Below are positions 33,586 to 42,679 of a stretch of DNA of 64,000 nucleotides, one piece after another. How positions within the stretch are numbered: the first letter of the stretch is position 1; each line of letters opens with the position of its first letter. The stretch comes from Nocardiopsis metallicus (GTDB lineage: Bacteria; Actinomycetota; Actinomycetes; Streptosporangiales; Streptosporangiaceae): positions 6,076,001-6,140,000 of the forward strand of contig NZ_JACHDO010000001.1 of NCBI RefSeq assembly GCF_014201115.1, read 5' to 3'. A program made the translations under genes and the position numbers. The notes beneath the pieces are model-generated. The model made no database searches, was not told the DNA's origin, and saw only the letters and a program-made list of their open reading frames with translations.

Positions 33586-33963
33586 GCTTCCGGTTGACCG
33601 GCTCGGCCCTCGCTCTGGTCGAGCCGTGTCGGTCCCGGATGCCGGACCGGGTACGACCCAGGAAGACGCGGCCCGTGCCGCCGCTGCCGAGGACAGGGGT
33701 GAGGCGGTGGGGGCCGGTGCGCTGGGGTCGTTCGGGCCGAGGGGCTGCACCCGGTCCGCTTTCGTGGGGGTCTGGGGGGGGGCTGGGGGCTGGGGGCCGG
33801 ACCCACCGTAGTGATGCGGCTGCGGGACGCTTGGTTCCCCCGTGGCCGGCGCACGTGAGAGGGGCCCGGACGACAGTGTTTCTGGAAACACTGATCCGTC
33901 CGGACCCCGTGGCCTGATCGCCTGCACCCGATCAGCCCTGTTCACTGCCCTGCGGCAGCTGGC
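33586..33963. other. 378-base convergent gap with G-run tract and dyad
   Basis: No credible gene here; the only frames are short and low-complexity. It holds the hairpin at 33599-33626, a potential G-quadruplex at 33766-33796 (G-runs of 5, 9, 5 and 5 separated by 2-3 bases) and a dyad CAGTGTTTC-TG-GAAACACTG (33874-33893), whose flanks GGACG and CGTCC also pair. The dyad lies 70 bases beyond the stop of the GntP gene and may terminate it. Confidence 0.7.
33599..33626 (+). terminator. Hairpin after the PadR-HAAS unit
   Basis: CGGCTCG (33599-33605) pairs perfectly with CGAGCCG (33620-33626) around a 14-base loop, 13 bases after the stop codon. No T-tract. Confidence 0.45.
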
Positions 33964-35325
33964 TCACAACAGGAACAGGCTCGCCACCCAGATCGCCGCG
34001 AAAGCGGCCACGCCCTCGATGAGGGTGGCCACCGTGAGGGTCCGGTAGGCGGTCGCGACCGGGACGCGGCTCAGCTGCGAGACGACCCAGAAGTAGGAGT
34101 CGTTGGCGTGCGAGACCACCATCGCACCGGCCCCGATCGCCAGCACGCTGAGGACCATGCCCTCCGGCGACCCCAGGCCCAGCGAGCCGAGCATGGGCGC
34201 GACCATCGCCGAGCTGCTCACGATCGCCACCGTCGACGAACCCTGGGCGGTCTTGAGCGCCGCCGCGATCAGGAACGGTACGGCCAGGCCGATGCCCAGA
34301 CCGCTGAGGTTGTCCGAGAGGAACTCGGTCAGCGGGGAGGCGGCGAGCACACCGCCGAAGGCGGCACCGGCACCGGTGATGAGCAGGATCGGCGCGGCGA
34401 TGCGCACGGAGTCGTTGATCTGCTCGTTGAACCGGGCGAGCTTGCCGTGGCCGCGCAGCAGTGTCACGGCGCAGATCAGGCCGAGGGTGAGCGCGATGAC
34501 CGGGGTGCCCAGGAAGGACACCACGTCGAACAGGGTTCCGTCGCCGATCGGCCGCGCGGGCAGCTTCACCACGGACCCGACGCAGATCAGGACCAGCGGG
34601 AGCAGGATCGGGAAGAAGGCGAGGAAGCCGTTGGGCAGCTTGCCGTAGCTCTCGCGCAGCTCGTCGTAGGACTGCTCGCTGATGTCAGCGGCGTCCTCGG
34701 CCGGGAGCGGGGCGAAGTCCTTGCGGGAGAAGAAGCTCGCGTAGGCCAGACCGGCGAGCGCGGCCACGACGGAGACGGGCAGACCGACGGCGATGATCAT
34801 GCCGAGGTTGTCGGCGACGCCGATGTTCTCGGCGGCCGCCAGCGGACCCGGGGTCGGCGGGACCAGGGTGTGCGTGGCGTACAGGCCGGTCATCAGCGCG
34901 ATCGAGGTGGCCAGCGCGGACACCCCGGTGCGCAGGGTGATCGCCTTGCGCAGCGAGTTCAGGATGACGTACCCGGAGTCGCAGAACACCGGGATGGAGA
35001 CGATGTAGCCGATGAGCGACATCGTCAGGTTCGGGAACCGGGTGCCGAGGATCCTGATCAGGCTCTCGGCCATCGCGATCGCGGCGCCGGAGCGCTCCAG
35101 GATCACGCCGATCATCGTGCCGAAGAGGATGACCAGACCGATGTTGCCCAGCGTGGTGCCGAACGTCGTGGTCACGGTCGGGATGATCTCCACCAGCGGG
35201 AGCCGGTAGAGGAACGCGCCGAGGACGGCGGCGCCCATCAGCGCCAGGAACGGGCTGACTTTCCACCTCGCGGTGACGAGCACGATGCCCGCCACCAGCA
35301 GGAGGAGAATGACGAGGTCAAGCAA
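33964..35325 (-). CDS. GntP-family gluconate/glycerate permease
   Basis: 453 residues, about 12-14 membrane segments. GntP landmarks: NIGLVILFGTMIGVILERSGAA, SIPVFCDSGYVILNSLRKA and GLYATHTLVPPTPGPLAAAENIG. TTG at 35325 is the chosen start, with AAGGA about ten bases upstream; it lies 11 bases after the glycerate-kinase stop. Proton symport of gluconate, glycerate or a related hydroxy-acid is expected. With a glycerate kinase directly upstream, glycerate or tartronate-type acids are the likelier substrates. Confidence 0.9.
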   Translation of the reverse strand: MLDLVILLLLVAGIVLVTARWKVSPFLALMGAAVLGAFLYRLPLVEIIPTVTTTFGTTLGNIGLVILFGTMIGVILERSGAAIAMAESLIRILGTRFPNLTMSLIGYIVSIPVFCDSGYVILNSLRKAITLRTGVSALATSIALMTGLYATHTLVPPTPGPLAAAENIGVADNLGMIIAVGLPVSVVAALAGLAYASFFSRKDFAPLPAEDAADISEQSYDELRESYGKLPNGFLAFFPILLPLVLICVGSVVKLPARPIGDGTLFDVVSFLGTPVIALTLGLICAVTLLRGHGKLARFNEQINDSVRIAAPILLITGAGAAFGGVLAASPLTEFLSDNLSGLGIGLAVPFLIAAALKTAQGSSTVAIVSSSAMVAPMLGSLGLGSPEGMVLSVLAIGAGAMVVSHANDSYFWVVSQLSRVPVATAYRTLTVATLIEGVAAFAAIWVASLFLL

Positions 35326-35336
35326 GGGAGCGGTCC

Positions 35337-36566
35337 TTAAGGGGTGGCTGGATCCGGGCCGGGGGCCGGTTGCCGGGGATGGTGTGCGAGCAGACGACAG
35401 CAGTTGAACGCCGTCCAGGTGATGGCGGGGACGGCCTCGTCCCGCATCTGGTCCAGGGTCCGGGGGCCCTGGGCGATAGAGAACGCCGCGGTGATCCCGG
35501 AGCGGCGGAGCTCGTCGCGGCCGACCGACACGCTGCCGGCGATCACCACGACGGGCACGTTCTGCGGGGTGAGGCGGCGGACCGCGTCGACGACCTTGCC
35601 GCCCAGGGACTGGCTGTCGAAGCGGCCCTCGCCGGTGAGGACGAGGTCGGCGCGGGCCAGCAGCTTCTCCGCCCCCAGGACCTCGGCGACCATCTGCGAC
35701 CCGGGCAGGACCTCGGCGCCGAGCAGGGCCGTGAGGGTGACGGGCATGCCGCCTGCCGCACCCATGCCGGGCACGTCCCGAAGATCGCTGCCGGTGGTTT
35801 CGGTCAGCACGTCGGCCAGCCGGTCGAGCCCGGTGTCGAGGACGCGCACGTCCTCGGGGTCGGCGCCCTTCTGCGGGCCGAAGACGGCGGCGGCGCCCTC
35901 GGGGCCGACCAGCGGGTTGGTGACGTCGCACGCCACCCGCCAGCGCACCTCGCGGGCGCGCGGGTCCAGCCGGTCCAGGTCGAGGGAGGCCAGCTCCCCG
36001 AGGCGGCCGCCGCCGTCGGGGAGTTCGGTGCCGTCCGAGGCGAGGAAGCGGGCGCCGAGCGCGCTCAGCATGCCGGTGCCGCCGTCAGTGGAGGCCGAAC
36101 CGCCGATGCACAGCAGGATCTCCGCCACGCCCCGGTCCAGGAGCGCGGTGACCAGGGCCCCGACGCCCCGACTGCTGGCGGTGCGGGCCTGGAGGGGGAC
36201 GTCGGCGATGCCGGGCAGCCCGTTGGCCTCGGCGGCCTCGATGACCCCGGTGGCGCCGTCGGGGGAGACGCCGAAGCGGGCCCGGGTCGGGCGGCCGAGG
36301 GCGTCGGTGGTGTCCACCGTGAGCGGTTCGGTGCCCCAGGCGCCCAGGAGGGCGTCCAGGGTGCCCTCACCGCCGTCGGCGAAGGGCAGGGCGTCGACGG
36401 ACACGGGGATTCCCCGGTCGGTGTACGCCTCGCGGGCGCCGTCGGCCATGGCCTCGGCGGCCTCCACGGCGGAGGCGCTCCCCTTGAACGAGTCGGGGAT
36501 CACTACGACACGGACGGCTGGGGGTGCGTCAACGGTCTCGTCATGTGCATGCAACGCGGTGGACAT
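35337..36566 (-). CDS. Glycerate kinase (GlxK/GarK type)
   Basis: 409 residues. Phosphorylates D-glycerate to 2- or 3-phosphoglycerate. Conserved blocks: VVIPDSFKGSASAVEAAEAMADG, PFADGGEGTLDAL, LLCIGGSASTDGGTGMLSALG, FGPQKGA, GAAGGMPVTLTALLGAEVLPG and LVLTGEGRFDSQSLGGKV. The ATG at 36566 is used; a second ATG four codons upstream exists. Middle gene of the CdaR - kinase - GntP unit. Confidence 0.93.
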   Translation of the reverse strand: MSTALHAHDETVDAPPAVRVVVIPDSFKGSASAVEAAEAMADGAREAYTDRGIPVSVDALPFADGGEGTLDALLGAWGTEPLTVDTTDALGRPTRARFGVSPDGATGVIEAAEANGLPGIADVPLQARTASSRGVGALVTALLDRGVAEILLCIGGSASTDGGTGMLSALGARFLASDGTELPDGGGRLGELASLDLDRLDPRAREVRWRVACDVTNPLVGPEGAAAVFGPQKGADPEDVRVLDTGLDRLADVLTETTGSDLRDVPGMGAAGGMPVTLTALLGAEVLPGSQMVAEVLGAEKLLARADLVLTGEGRFDSQSLGGKVVDAVRRLTPQNVPVVVIAGSVSVGRDELRRSGITAAFSIAQGPRTLDQMRDEAVPAITWTAFNCCRLLAHHPRQPAPGPDPATP

Positions 36567-36630
36567 GAGCCAGATCATAGAATCCGGTTCGGTGCATTTC
36601 GACGGCGTAGAGCCCAGTCTTCCTGCGCTT

Positions 36631-37734
36631 TTACCCCGGAGGTATGTGCGAAATGCCCAGTGCGGCTTCCGCGTACAGACACATGTGCACCGTGGTCAGG
36701 TGATCCGGCCGCCGAATGTCCAGGCCGGTGGCGCTCCGGATGCGGTCCACCCGCTGGAGCAGGGTGTTGCGGTGCACGAACACGGCGTCGGCCGCCTCGC
36801 GCATCGAACCGGCCGAGGCCATCGCGGACACGGTCCGGCGCTGCGCCCCGCTGAGCGACGCGGTCCGGGCGCTCATCCGGGTGAGGGTGCGGCGGGGCAG
36901 GTGGGCCACGGACACGGCGATCTCGCGCGACCACGGCTCGGCGCGCTCGATCCGGGGGATCAGCCCCGCGTACCGGCACAGCGCCCGGGACTCCTCGGCG
37001 TAGGCCATCAGCGCGTCCACGTCGTCGGTGGCGGGGGTGCGCGTGTGGCGGCTGGCCGCGGGCAGGCCCGGGGAGTCCGCCGCGGGCGCCCGGTCGTGCC
37101 CGATGATCCACAGTGCGCCGTGCAGGACGGCCGCCCGTCGTGCGCCGTCGCCGTTCACCCTGGCGGCGGCGCTCTCCGCCGTCGGCGGCGGGGCGACCCC
37201 GCCGCCGGGCCTGGGGTCGCCCGCCGCCCACAGCGCCAGTGACCACGGCGGCTGGAGCCCGGCCGCGGCCAGCCGGGCCCGGGCGTCGTCCGGGCGGGTC
37301 GTCCCCGAGCTCAGCGCCGCCACCAGGTCGCGGGCCTCGGTGTGCCGCCTGCTCACCGCGTCCTGCTCGTGTTCCTGGGCGATGAGCAGCTGGACGGTGA
37401 GCGCGACCACCCGGGCCAGGTCCTCCACCTCCCGGGGGTTGCCGGTGACCCCGACGACCCCGCGCAGCTCGCCGTCGATCATCAGGGGTTCGTTGGCGCC
37501 GGGCCGGTCGGACGTCCCCGGCTCGGGCACGGTCACCAGCACGCTGCGGCGCTCGGCGATGACCCGCTGGGCACCGCGGTGCAGACTGCCCACCCGGCCG
37601 GGCTCCATGCACGCGATGATCGTGCCGTGCTCGTCCATCACGTTGATGTTGTGGCTGATGGTCGGTGCGATGAGGTCGACCACCCGCTGTGCGAGTTCAC
37701 TGCTCAGCGGCGCCCGCCGACGGTCCTCGGTCAT
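36631..37734 (-). CDS. CdaR-family sugar-diacid/glycerate regulator
   Basis: 367 residues. N-terminal diacid-recognition domain (LSSELAQRVVDLIAPTISHNINVMDEHGTIIACMEPGRVGSLHRGA) and C-terminal PucR-type helix-turn-helix (SMREAADAVFVHRNTLLQRVDRIRSATGLDIRRP). In Escherichia coli CdaR activates garPLRK and gud genes in response to glycerate/glucarate. Here the target would be the glycerate kinase and GntP genes immediately downstream on the same strand (64-base gap). Confidence 0.92.
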   Translation of the reverse strand: MTEDRRRAPLSSELAQRVVDLIAPTISHNINVMDEHGTIIACMEPGRVGSLHRGAQRVIAERRSVLVTVPEPGTSDRPGANEPLMIDGELRGVVGVTGNPREVEDLARVVALTVQLLIAQEHEQDAVSRRHTEARDLVAALSSGTTRPDDARARLAAAGLQPPWSLALWAAGDPRPGGGVAPPPTAESAAARVNGDGARRAAVLHGALWIIGHDRAPAADSPGLPAASRHTRTPATDDVDALMAYAEESRALCRYAGLIPRIERAEPWSREIAVSVAHLPRRTLTRMSARTASLSGAQRRTVSAMASAGSMREAADAVFVHRNTLLQRVDRIRSATGLDIRRPDHLTTVHMCLYAEAALGISHIPPG

Positions 37735-37807
37735 ACCTGCCACAATAACCACGCATCACCCGAACCCCTGTTCGACCGCACGCCCCTCGGGCCCCTCAGG
37801 AGTTGCC

Positions 37808-38539
37808 ATGGACGATCTTCTCGAAGCGAGGCTGAAGCGCTGGTGGTGCGATCGGCCGGTCATCCGCACCATCGACGAGGCGCGGGAGTTCGTGCACGAC
37901 GTCGGGTTCGCCGTGCTGTTCGGCGGGGACCGGCCCGCCTACCCCTGCCTGCGGGAGATCTCCCGCGACGACGAGGCCGAGGTGCTCTCCACCGGGATGG
38001 GAGCCGACTTCGAGGCGATGTGGGGGTGGAAGGACGAGCTCCCGGCCCGGGGCCAGGCCTGGCTCGGTAGGTTCCTCGGCAACCGGCAGACGCTGATCAG
38101 CCCCGACCTGCTCGCCGACCTGTACGCCTATCCGGGCGAACCGGACGACTTCACCCGGTGCGGGCACCTGAGCCCGGGCGCCCGCGACCTGGCCCGGACG
38201 TTGCTGCTCCAGGGGCCGATGACCACCCGGGCGCTGCGGGCATCGCTCGGCGTGGGCAGCAAGGAATCCGACCGCTACGTCACCGAGCTCGGCCGCGAAC
38301 TGCTGATCACCGGTTACGGCTGCGACGACTCCGGCCCCGGCTGGCCCGCCTCGGTGGTGGAGCTGACCTCCCGCGCCTTCGACGTGCCGGGGGAGGGCGA
38401 CCGGGAGGCGCGGGACGCCTCCGCCGCCGCCCGCTTCCTGGACACCATGGTCGAGGCGGCCCCGCGCGAACTCCAGCGCGCCTTCCGCTGGGACCGGGAC
38501 CGGGCCCACCGCGCCCACACCAGGGCTACCCCCGCGTAG
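37808..38539 (+). CDS. AlkZ-related / winged-helix-like protein
   Basis: 243 residues. N-terminal LLEARLKRWWCDRPVIRTIDEAREFVHDVGFAVLFGG and a central helix-turn-helix-like segment MTTRALRASLGVGSKESDRYVTELGRELLITGYG resemble actinobacterial AlkZ-related proteins. I see no catalytic motif I can assign and the family call is tentative. AGGAG precedes the ATG by 7 bases. Its last 226 bases are antisense to the end of the membrane-protein gene on the other strand. Confidence 0.55.
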   Translation: MDDLLEARLKRWWCDRPVIRTIDEAREFVHDVGFAVLFGGDRPAYPCLREISRDDEAEVLSTGMGADFEAMWGWKDELPARGQAWLGRFLGNRQTLISPDLLADLYAYPGEPDDFTRCGHLSPGARDLARTLLLQGPMTTRALRASLGVGSKESDRYVTELGRELLITGYGCDDSGPGWPASVVELTSRAFDVPGEGDREARDASAAARFLDTMVEAAPRELQRAFRWDRDRAHRAHTRATPA

Positions 38540-38955
38540 ACGGCCGCCGTGCCCGCGAGGAGGGCGAGGGAGAGCAGCCACTCGCGGGAGCCGTCCGGGC
38601 CGTAGACCCGGTTGGCGGCACCCGCGTCGACGGCCGGGACCGGCTCGCCCTCCCGGCAGGTGTCGTGCCCGGCGGCGTGCAGGTAGACGTCGCGGTCCGT
38701 CCCCCCGGTGTCGGGGCGGAAGGTTCCGTGGCAGGTGCACGACTCGTGCCCGGGGTGCTGGACGCAGCTGAGGCCGGTGGCGGTGAACACGCCCGGAGCG
38801 CCCTCGCCGCGCGCGGCCCTCAGGCTCTGGTCGAGTCCGGCCCATCCCACGTAGGCGACGGCCGCGGCCAGGAGCAGCAGGGCCAGGGAGAAGGGGAGGG
38901 AGGGCCGGGAGGGGCGGCGGGGTCCGGAACCGGGGTCGCAGTCGCGCTCAGCCAT
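38314..38955 (-). CDS. Hypothetical two-span membrane protein with basic tail
   Basis: 213 residues. Membrane helices at about residues 22-43 (FSLALLLLAAAVAYVGWAGL) and 128-148 (LLSLALLAGTAAVYAGVALVW). The region between them is extracytoplasmic by charge and carries four cysteines (CVQHPGHESCTCHG, DTC). No stop codon occurs for 65 codons after the second helix, so the frame runs 226 bases into the antisense of the convergent gene; that Arg/Ser-rich part may not be functional. GAGGAGG precedes the ATG. Four bases downstream of the MFS gene. Confidence 0.6.
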   Translation of the reverse strand: MAERDCDPGSGPRRPSRPSLPFSLALLLLAAAVAYVGWAGLDQSLRAARGEGAPGVFTATGLSCVQHPGHESCTCHGTFRPDTGGTDRDVYLHAAGHDTCREGEPVPAVDAGAANRVYGPDGSREWLLSLALLAGTAAVYAGVALVWARWARSRSQRKARWSSRGAASTMVSRKRAAAEASRASRSPSPGTSKAREVSSTTEAGQPGPESSQP

Positions 38956-38959
38956 GGGA

Positions 38960-40270
38960 TCACTCCTCCTCGTCCTTGTCGGTACGGGGGATCTGGAGAG
39001 CCAGCAGGGCGCCCACCGCGCACAGCGCCGCCGCGACCAGCCACACCGGGCCGTAGCCGCCGGTCAGGTCGCGGGTGAACCCGCCCAGCACCGCCATGGA
39101 CCCCGCACCCACCTGGTGCAGGGCGTTGACCCACCCGAAGACGATCGCCCCGTCCGCGCCGAAGACCCGGCGGCACAGCAGGATGGTCGGCGGAACGGTC
39201 GCCACGTCCAGCAGGCCGAAGACCACCACGAAGGCCACCAGCGCGGCCCCGGCGTCCGGGCCCAGCAGCGCGGGCAGCGCGACCAGCAGCAGCCCTCGGC
39301 CCGCGTAGTAGGCGACCAGCAGGCGGCGCGGGTCGAATCGGTCGGTCAGCCAGCCGGAGAGCACTGTTCCGACCAGCGAGAACACCCCGATCGCCGACAC
39401 CAGCGCGGCGGCCGCGGTCACGGCCATGCCCTGGTCCTGCGCGGCGGGCACGAAGTGGGTCCACATGAGGCCGTTGGTGGTCGCCCCGCAGACCGCGAAG
39501 GTCCCGCCGAGCACCCAGAACCGCCGACCGCGCACGGACTCGAACAGGACCCCGACCGTCCGCCGGGCCGCGCCCCGCTCCGCCTCCGGCCGGGGTACGT
39601 CCGTCTTCGCGCCGTAGGGCCGCAGGCCGAGGTCGGCGGGGTGGTCGCGCAGCAGCAGGGCGACGAGTACCGCCGTCGCGGTGGCGGTCAGGGCCAGCGT
39701 CACCAGGGCCGGTCGCCACCCCTGCTGGTCCACGACCCACGCCAGGGCGGGCAGGAAGACCAGCTGCCCGAAGGCGCTCGCCCCGGTCAGCGCCCCGACG
39801 ACCAGGCCGCGCCGCTCCAGGAACCAGTGGTGGGCGACGGTCGCGGCGAAGGTCATCGCCAGCGAACCGGTACCCGCGCCGATCAGCAGCCCCCAGTAGA
39901 GCGTCAGCTGCCAGGGCGCGGTCATCACGGTAGTCAGCCCGGAGCCGAGCACGATCACCGCCAGCGCGGCCAGGGCGATCCGGCGGATGCCGAACCGGTC
40001 CATCATCGCCGCCGCGAACGGCGCGACCAGGCCGTAGACGACCATGTTGACCGAGGCGGCCAGGCCGATCGAGGCGCGCGACCACCGGTACTCGGTGTGT
40101 AGCGGGTCCATGAGCAGGCCCGGCATCGCGGTGAAGGCCGCCGCGGCCACGATGGCCAGGCCCGAGACCAGAGCGACCCCCCAGGCGCGGTGGACGCGTG
40201 CCGGCGGGCGCTGACGTGCGGAGGCCCCGGAGGTCGTGGAAGCACTGGGGGAATCGGTTCTGGAAGACAT
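38960..40270 (-). CDS. MFS transporter, OFA/monocarboxylate-like
   Basis: 436 residues, 12 helices. Features of the OFA/MCT-like group: LVSGLAIVAAAAFTAMPGLLMDPLHTEYRWSRASIGLAASVNMVVYGLVAPFAAAMMDRFGIRR, repeated motif A GWLTDRFDPRRLL in the second half. Substrate is probably a small carboxylate. Starts at ATG 40270, divergent from the GlxA-type regulator 111 bases away, which may control it. Confidence 0.85.
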   Translation of the reverse strand: MSSRTDSPSASTTSGASARQRPPARVHRAWGVALVSGLAIVAAAAFTAMPGLLMDPLHTEYRWSRASIGLAASVNMVVYGLVAPFAAAMMDRFGIRRIALAALAVIVLGSGLTTVMTAPWQLTLYWGLLIGAGTGSLAMTFAATVAHHWFLERRGLVVGALTGASAFGQLVFLPALAWVVDQQGWRPALVTLALTATATAVLVALLLRDHPADLGLRPYGAKTDVPRPEAERGAARRTVGVLFESVRGRRFWVLGGTFAVCGATTNGLMWTHFVPAAQDQGMAVTAAAALVSAIGVFSLVGTVLSGWLTDRFDPRRLLVAYYAGRGLLLVALPALLGPDAGAALVAFVVVFGLLDVATVPPTILLCRRVFGADGAIVFGWVNALHQVGAGSMAVLGGFTRDLTGGYGPVWLVAAALCAVGALLALQIPRTDKDEEE

Positions 40271-40381
40271 GCCCCCAGGCTCGTCTTCCGGGCACTCCAG
40301 AAACAGTGGCCGGAAAGTCAACAATCGAAAGAATCGGGCCATATAGTGAAGGCATGAGCTCGGAAGTATGAGGGTGGCGGT

Positions 40382-41395
40382 ATGAGCGTCTTCACCCGAT
40401 CCGACCGCCACCGTGTGGCCGTGTTCGTGCGGCACGGCGTACTCCCCATCGAGGCGGGCATCGTCCACCGCCTCTTCGGCCGGGTCCGCGGGGCCGACGG
40501 CCGACCGCTCTACGAAGTGGCCACCTGCGCCCTGGAACCGGGCGTGATCGGCACCGACTCCGACTCCGACCTCACCCTCAACGTCCGGCACGGCCCCGAA
40601 GCCCTCGCCGAGGCGGACACGGTGGTCCTGCCCGCAGCCGAGGAGGACTACGGCGAGCGCCCGCACGACCCGATCGACCCCGCGCTGGCCGCCGCCCTCA
40701 CCCGGGTCGGCGAGCGCACCAGGATCGCCTCCGTCTGTTCGGGCGCGTTCGTGCTCGCCGCCGTCGGACTCCTGGACGGCTGCCGGGTGACCACGCACTG
40801 GATGTCCGCCGGGTACTTCCGCGCGATGTACCCGCACATCGACCTCGACCCGGACGTGCTCTACACCGACAACGGCCGGGTGCTCACCTCCGCCGGGGTC
40901 GCCTCCGGCATCGACCTGTGCCTGCACATGATCCGCACTGACCACGGAGCCGCCACCGCCAACCAGGTCGCCCGCAACACCGTGGTCCCGCCGCACCGCG
41001 ACGGAGGCCAGGCCCAGTACATCAAGCTGCCCGTGCCCGCCCCGGAAAGGTCCGCGACCGCCCGCGCCAGGGCCTGGGCCCAGGAGAACCTGCACCTCCA
41101 GCCGGGTCTGGCCGAGATGGCCGAACGGGAGGCGATGAGCGTGCGCACGTTCACCCGCCGCTTCCGCGAGGAGACGGGCATGTCTCCGGGCCAGTGGCTC
41201 ACCCAGCGCAAACTCGACCTGGCCCGCCAGCTCCTGGAGGGCTCGGACCTGCCGGTGGACCGCATCGCCGACCGCGCTGGTTTCGGCACGGGGGCATCAC
41301 TGCGGCAGCACATGCAGGCCGGGCTCGGGGTGTCGCCCAGCGCCTACCGCCGTACCTTCCGGGGGACGGCGAACGCGGAGTCCGCGGAGCCCTGA
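40382..41395 (+). CDS. GlxA-family AraC-type regulator with DJ-1/PfpI domain
   Basis: 337 residues. N-terminal DJ-1/PfpI amidotransferase-like domain with the nucleophile-elbow-like SVCSGAFVLAAVGLLDG (about residues 119-135) and LTSAGVASGIDLCLHMI. C-terminal AraC helix-turn-helix pair (LAEMAEREAMSVRTFTRRFREETGMSPGQWLTQRKLDLARQLLEG, VDRIADRAGFGTGASLRQH). Divergent from the MFS gene, its likely target. Confidence 0.92.
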   Translation: MSVFTRSDRHRVAVFVRHGVLPIEAGIVHRLFGRVRGADGRPLYEVATCALEPGVIGTDSDSDLTLNVRHGPEALAEADTVVLPAAEEDYGERPHDPIDPALAAALTRVGERTRIASVCSGAFVLAAVGLLDGCRVTTHWMSAGYFRAMYPHIDLDPDVLYTDNGRVLTSAGVASGIDLCLHMIRTDHGAATANQVARNTVVPPHRDGGQAQYIKLPVPAPERSATARARAWAQENLHLQPGLAEMAEREAMSVRTFTRRFREETGMSPGQWLTQRKLDLARQLLEGSDLPVDRIADRAGFGTGASLRQHMQAGLGVSPSAYRRTFRGTANAESAEP

Positions 41396-41399
41396 CCGC

Positions 41400-42356
41400 C
41401 TAGGCGCGGGTTCCCTCCTCGATGACCCGAACCGGGGCTCCGGTGAAGAAGGCCTCCACGTCCTCCAGGGCCTGGGTGAAGTAGGTGCGGTAGTTTCCCC
41501 GGGTCACGTACCCCAGATGCGGGGCGAGCACCGTGTTCGGGGCGTTGAGCAGGGGGTCGCCCGCCGGCAGGGGCTCGGTGTCGAAGACGTCCAGGCCCGC
41601 GCCGCCGAGCCCTCCTTCGTGCAGTGCCTTGAGCAGCGCCTCGGTGTCCACCAGGCCCGAGCGCGCGGTGTTGACCAGGAGCGCCCCGGGCTTCATCCTC
41701 GCGATCTCGGCCGCGCCGATGACATGCCGGGAGCGCTCGCTCAGTCGCAGGTGCAGCGACACGATGTCCGAACCGGCCAGCAGCTCGTCCTTGGGCACCG
41801 CTTCCACACCGAGGTCCGCGGCCCGGGCGGAATCGAGGTTCTGGCTCCAGGCCAGCACCCGCATACCGAAGGACTGACCTACCGTCGCGACGCGCGCGCC
41901 GATCTTGCCCAGGCCGACCAGCCCGAGGACCGCCCCCTCCAGGTCCCCGCCGAGCGTGCTCTGCCACCGTCCCTCGCGCACGGCCCGGTCCTCGGCGAGC
42001 AGGTTCCGGCGCAGCGCGGTGATCAGCGCCCAGGTGAGCTCGGCCGGGGGCGCCGAGGAGGACTCCGTCCCGCACACGGTCACCCCCGGCCCGGGTTCGA
42101 TCGCGCTGTTCCTCATCCCGGTCGTGACCACCAGGCGCAGCCCCGGCAGCCGCTCCACGACCCGGCGCGGCAGCGGGGTGCGCTCACGCATCAGCACCAC
42201 CGCGTCGCAGTCGCCGAGCCGCTCCACGAGCTGGTCCTCGTCGCGCACCGGCTCGCGGTACACCTTCAGTTCCAGGTCGAGCGCGGAGTCCTCCCAGGGG
42301 GCCAGCGAGGCCGCGACCCCCTGGTAGTCGTCGAGGATCGCCACTGTGATCGTCAT
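41400..42356 (-). CDS. D-2-hydroxyacid dehydrogenase (NAD-binding)
   Basis: 318 residues. Rossmann motif GLVGLGKIGARVA (about residues 145-157). Catalytic Arg in LLVNTARSGLVD, Glu in VFDTEPLPAGD and His in LAPHLGYVT form the canonical set. Related to phosphoglycerate/hydroxypyruvate/formate dehydrogenases; the 2-oxo acid substrate is not predictable. ATG start. Convergent with the regulator gene after 4 bases. Confidence 0.9.
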   Translation of the reverse strand: MTITVAILDDYQGVAASLAPWEDSALDLELKVYREPVRDEDQLVERLGDCDAVVLMRERTPLPRRVVERLPGLRLVVTTGMRNSAIEPGPGVTVCGTESSSAPPAELTWALITALRRNLLAEDRAVREGRWQSTLGGDLEGAVLGLVGLGKIGARVATVGQSFGMRVLAWSQNLDSARAADLGVEAVPKDELLAGSDIVSLHLRLSERSRHVIGAAEIARMKPGALLVNTARSGLVDTEALLKALHEGGLGGAGLDVFDTEPLPAGDPLLNAPNTVLAPHLGYVTRGNYRTYFTQALEDVEAFFTGAPVRVIEEGTRA

Positions 42357-42679
42357 CGCGTCACTCCGTCACTCCGTCACTCGGACCTGTCGGCCATCGA
42401 CCGCGCCCGTCGTGGTCAGCCGAGGTCCGGCCGCGGCGGTTCCACTCATGGGTGCTCAGTTCGTAGGAGCGTACGCGTGCTGCGTGGTCACGGGCCACGG
42501 TGGCCACCGAGATCCCGCTGGCGCCCGTGCCGCCCCGGGGCCGCGCCGCATCCTCCCGGACCCGCGCCACAGCGACGAGTTCGGGGGGTTCGGGGAGGTC
42601 AAGGTTGCGATTCGGGACGAGTCGGCCCTGATTCGGCCAGTCGTGCGCGGTTGTCGGTGAGAGTGGGCATGATGCCGAC
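42357..42679. other. 323-base divergent gap
   Basis: Between the divergent dehydrogenase and AlbA_2 genes. The first 25 bases hold three copies of the word CGTCACTC, spaced 8 bp (about 42358-42381). I see no gene, RNA or strong dyad in the remainder. Confidence 0.6.

Noticed and set aside
33626..33811. Small 61-residue frame in the convergent gap
   Set aside because: Gly/Pro/Ala-rich, no ribosome site and overlapping the G-run tract.
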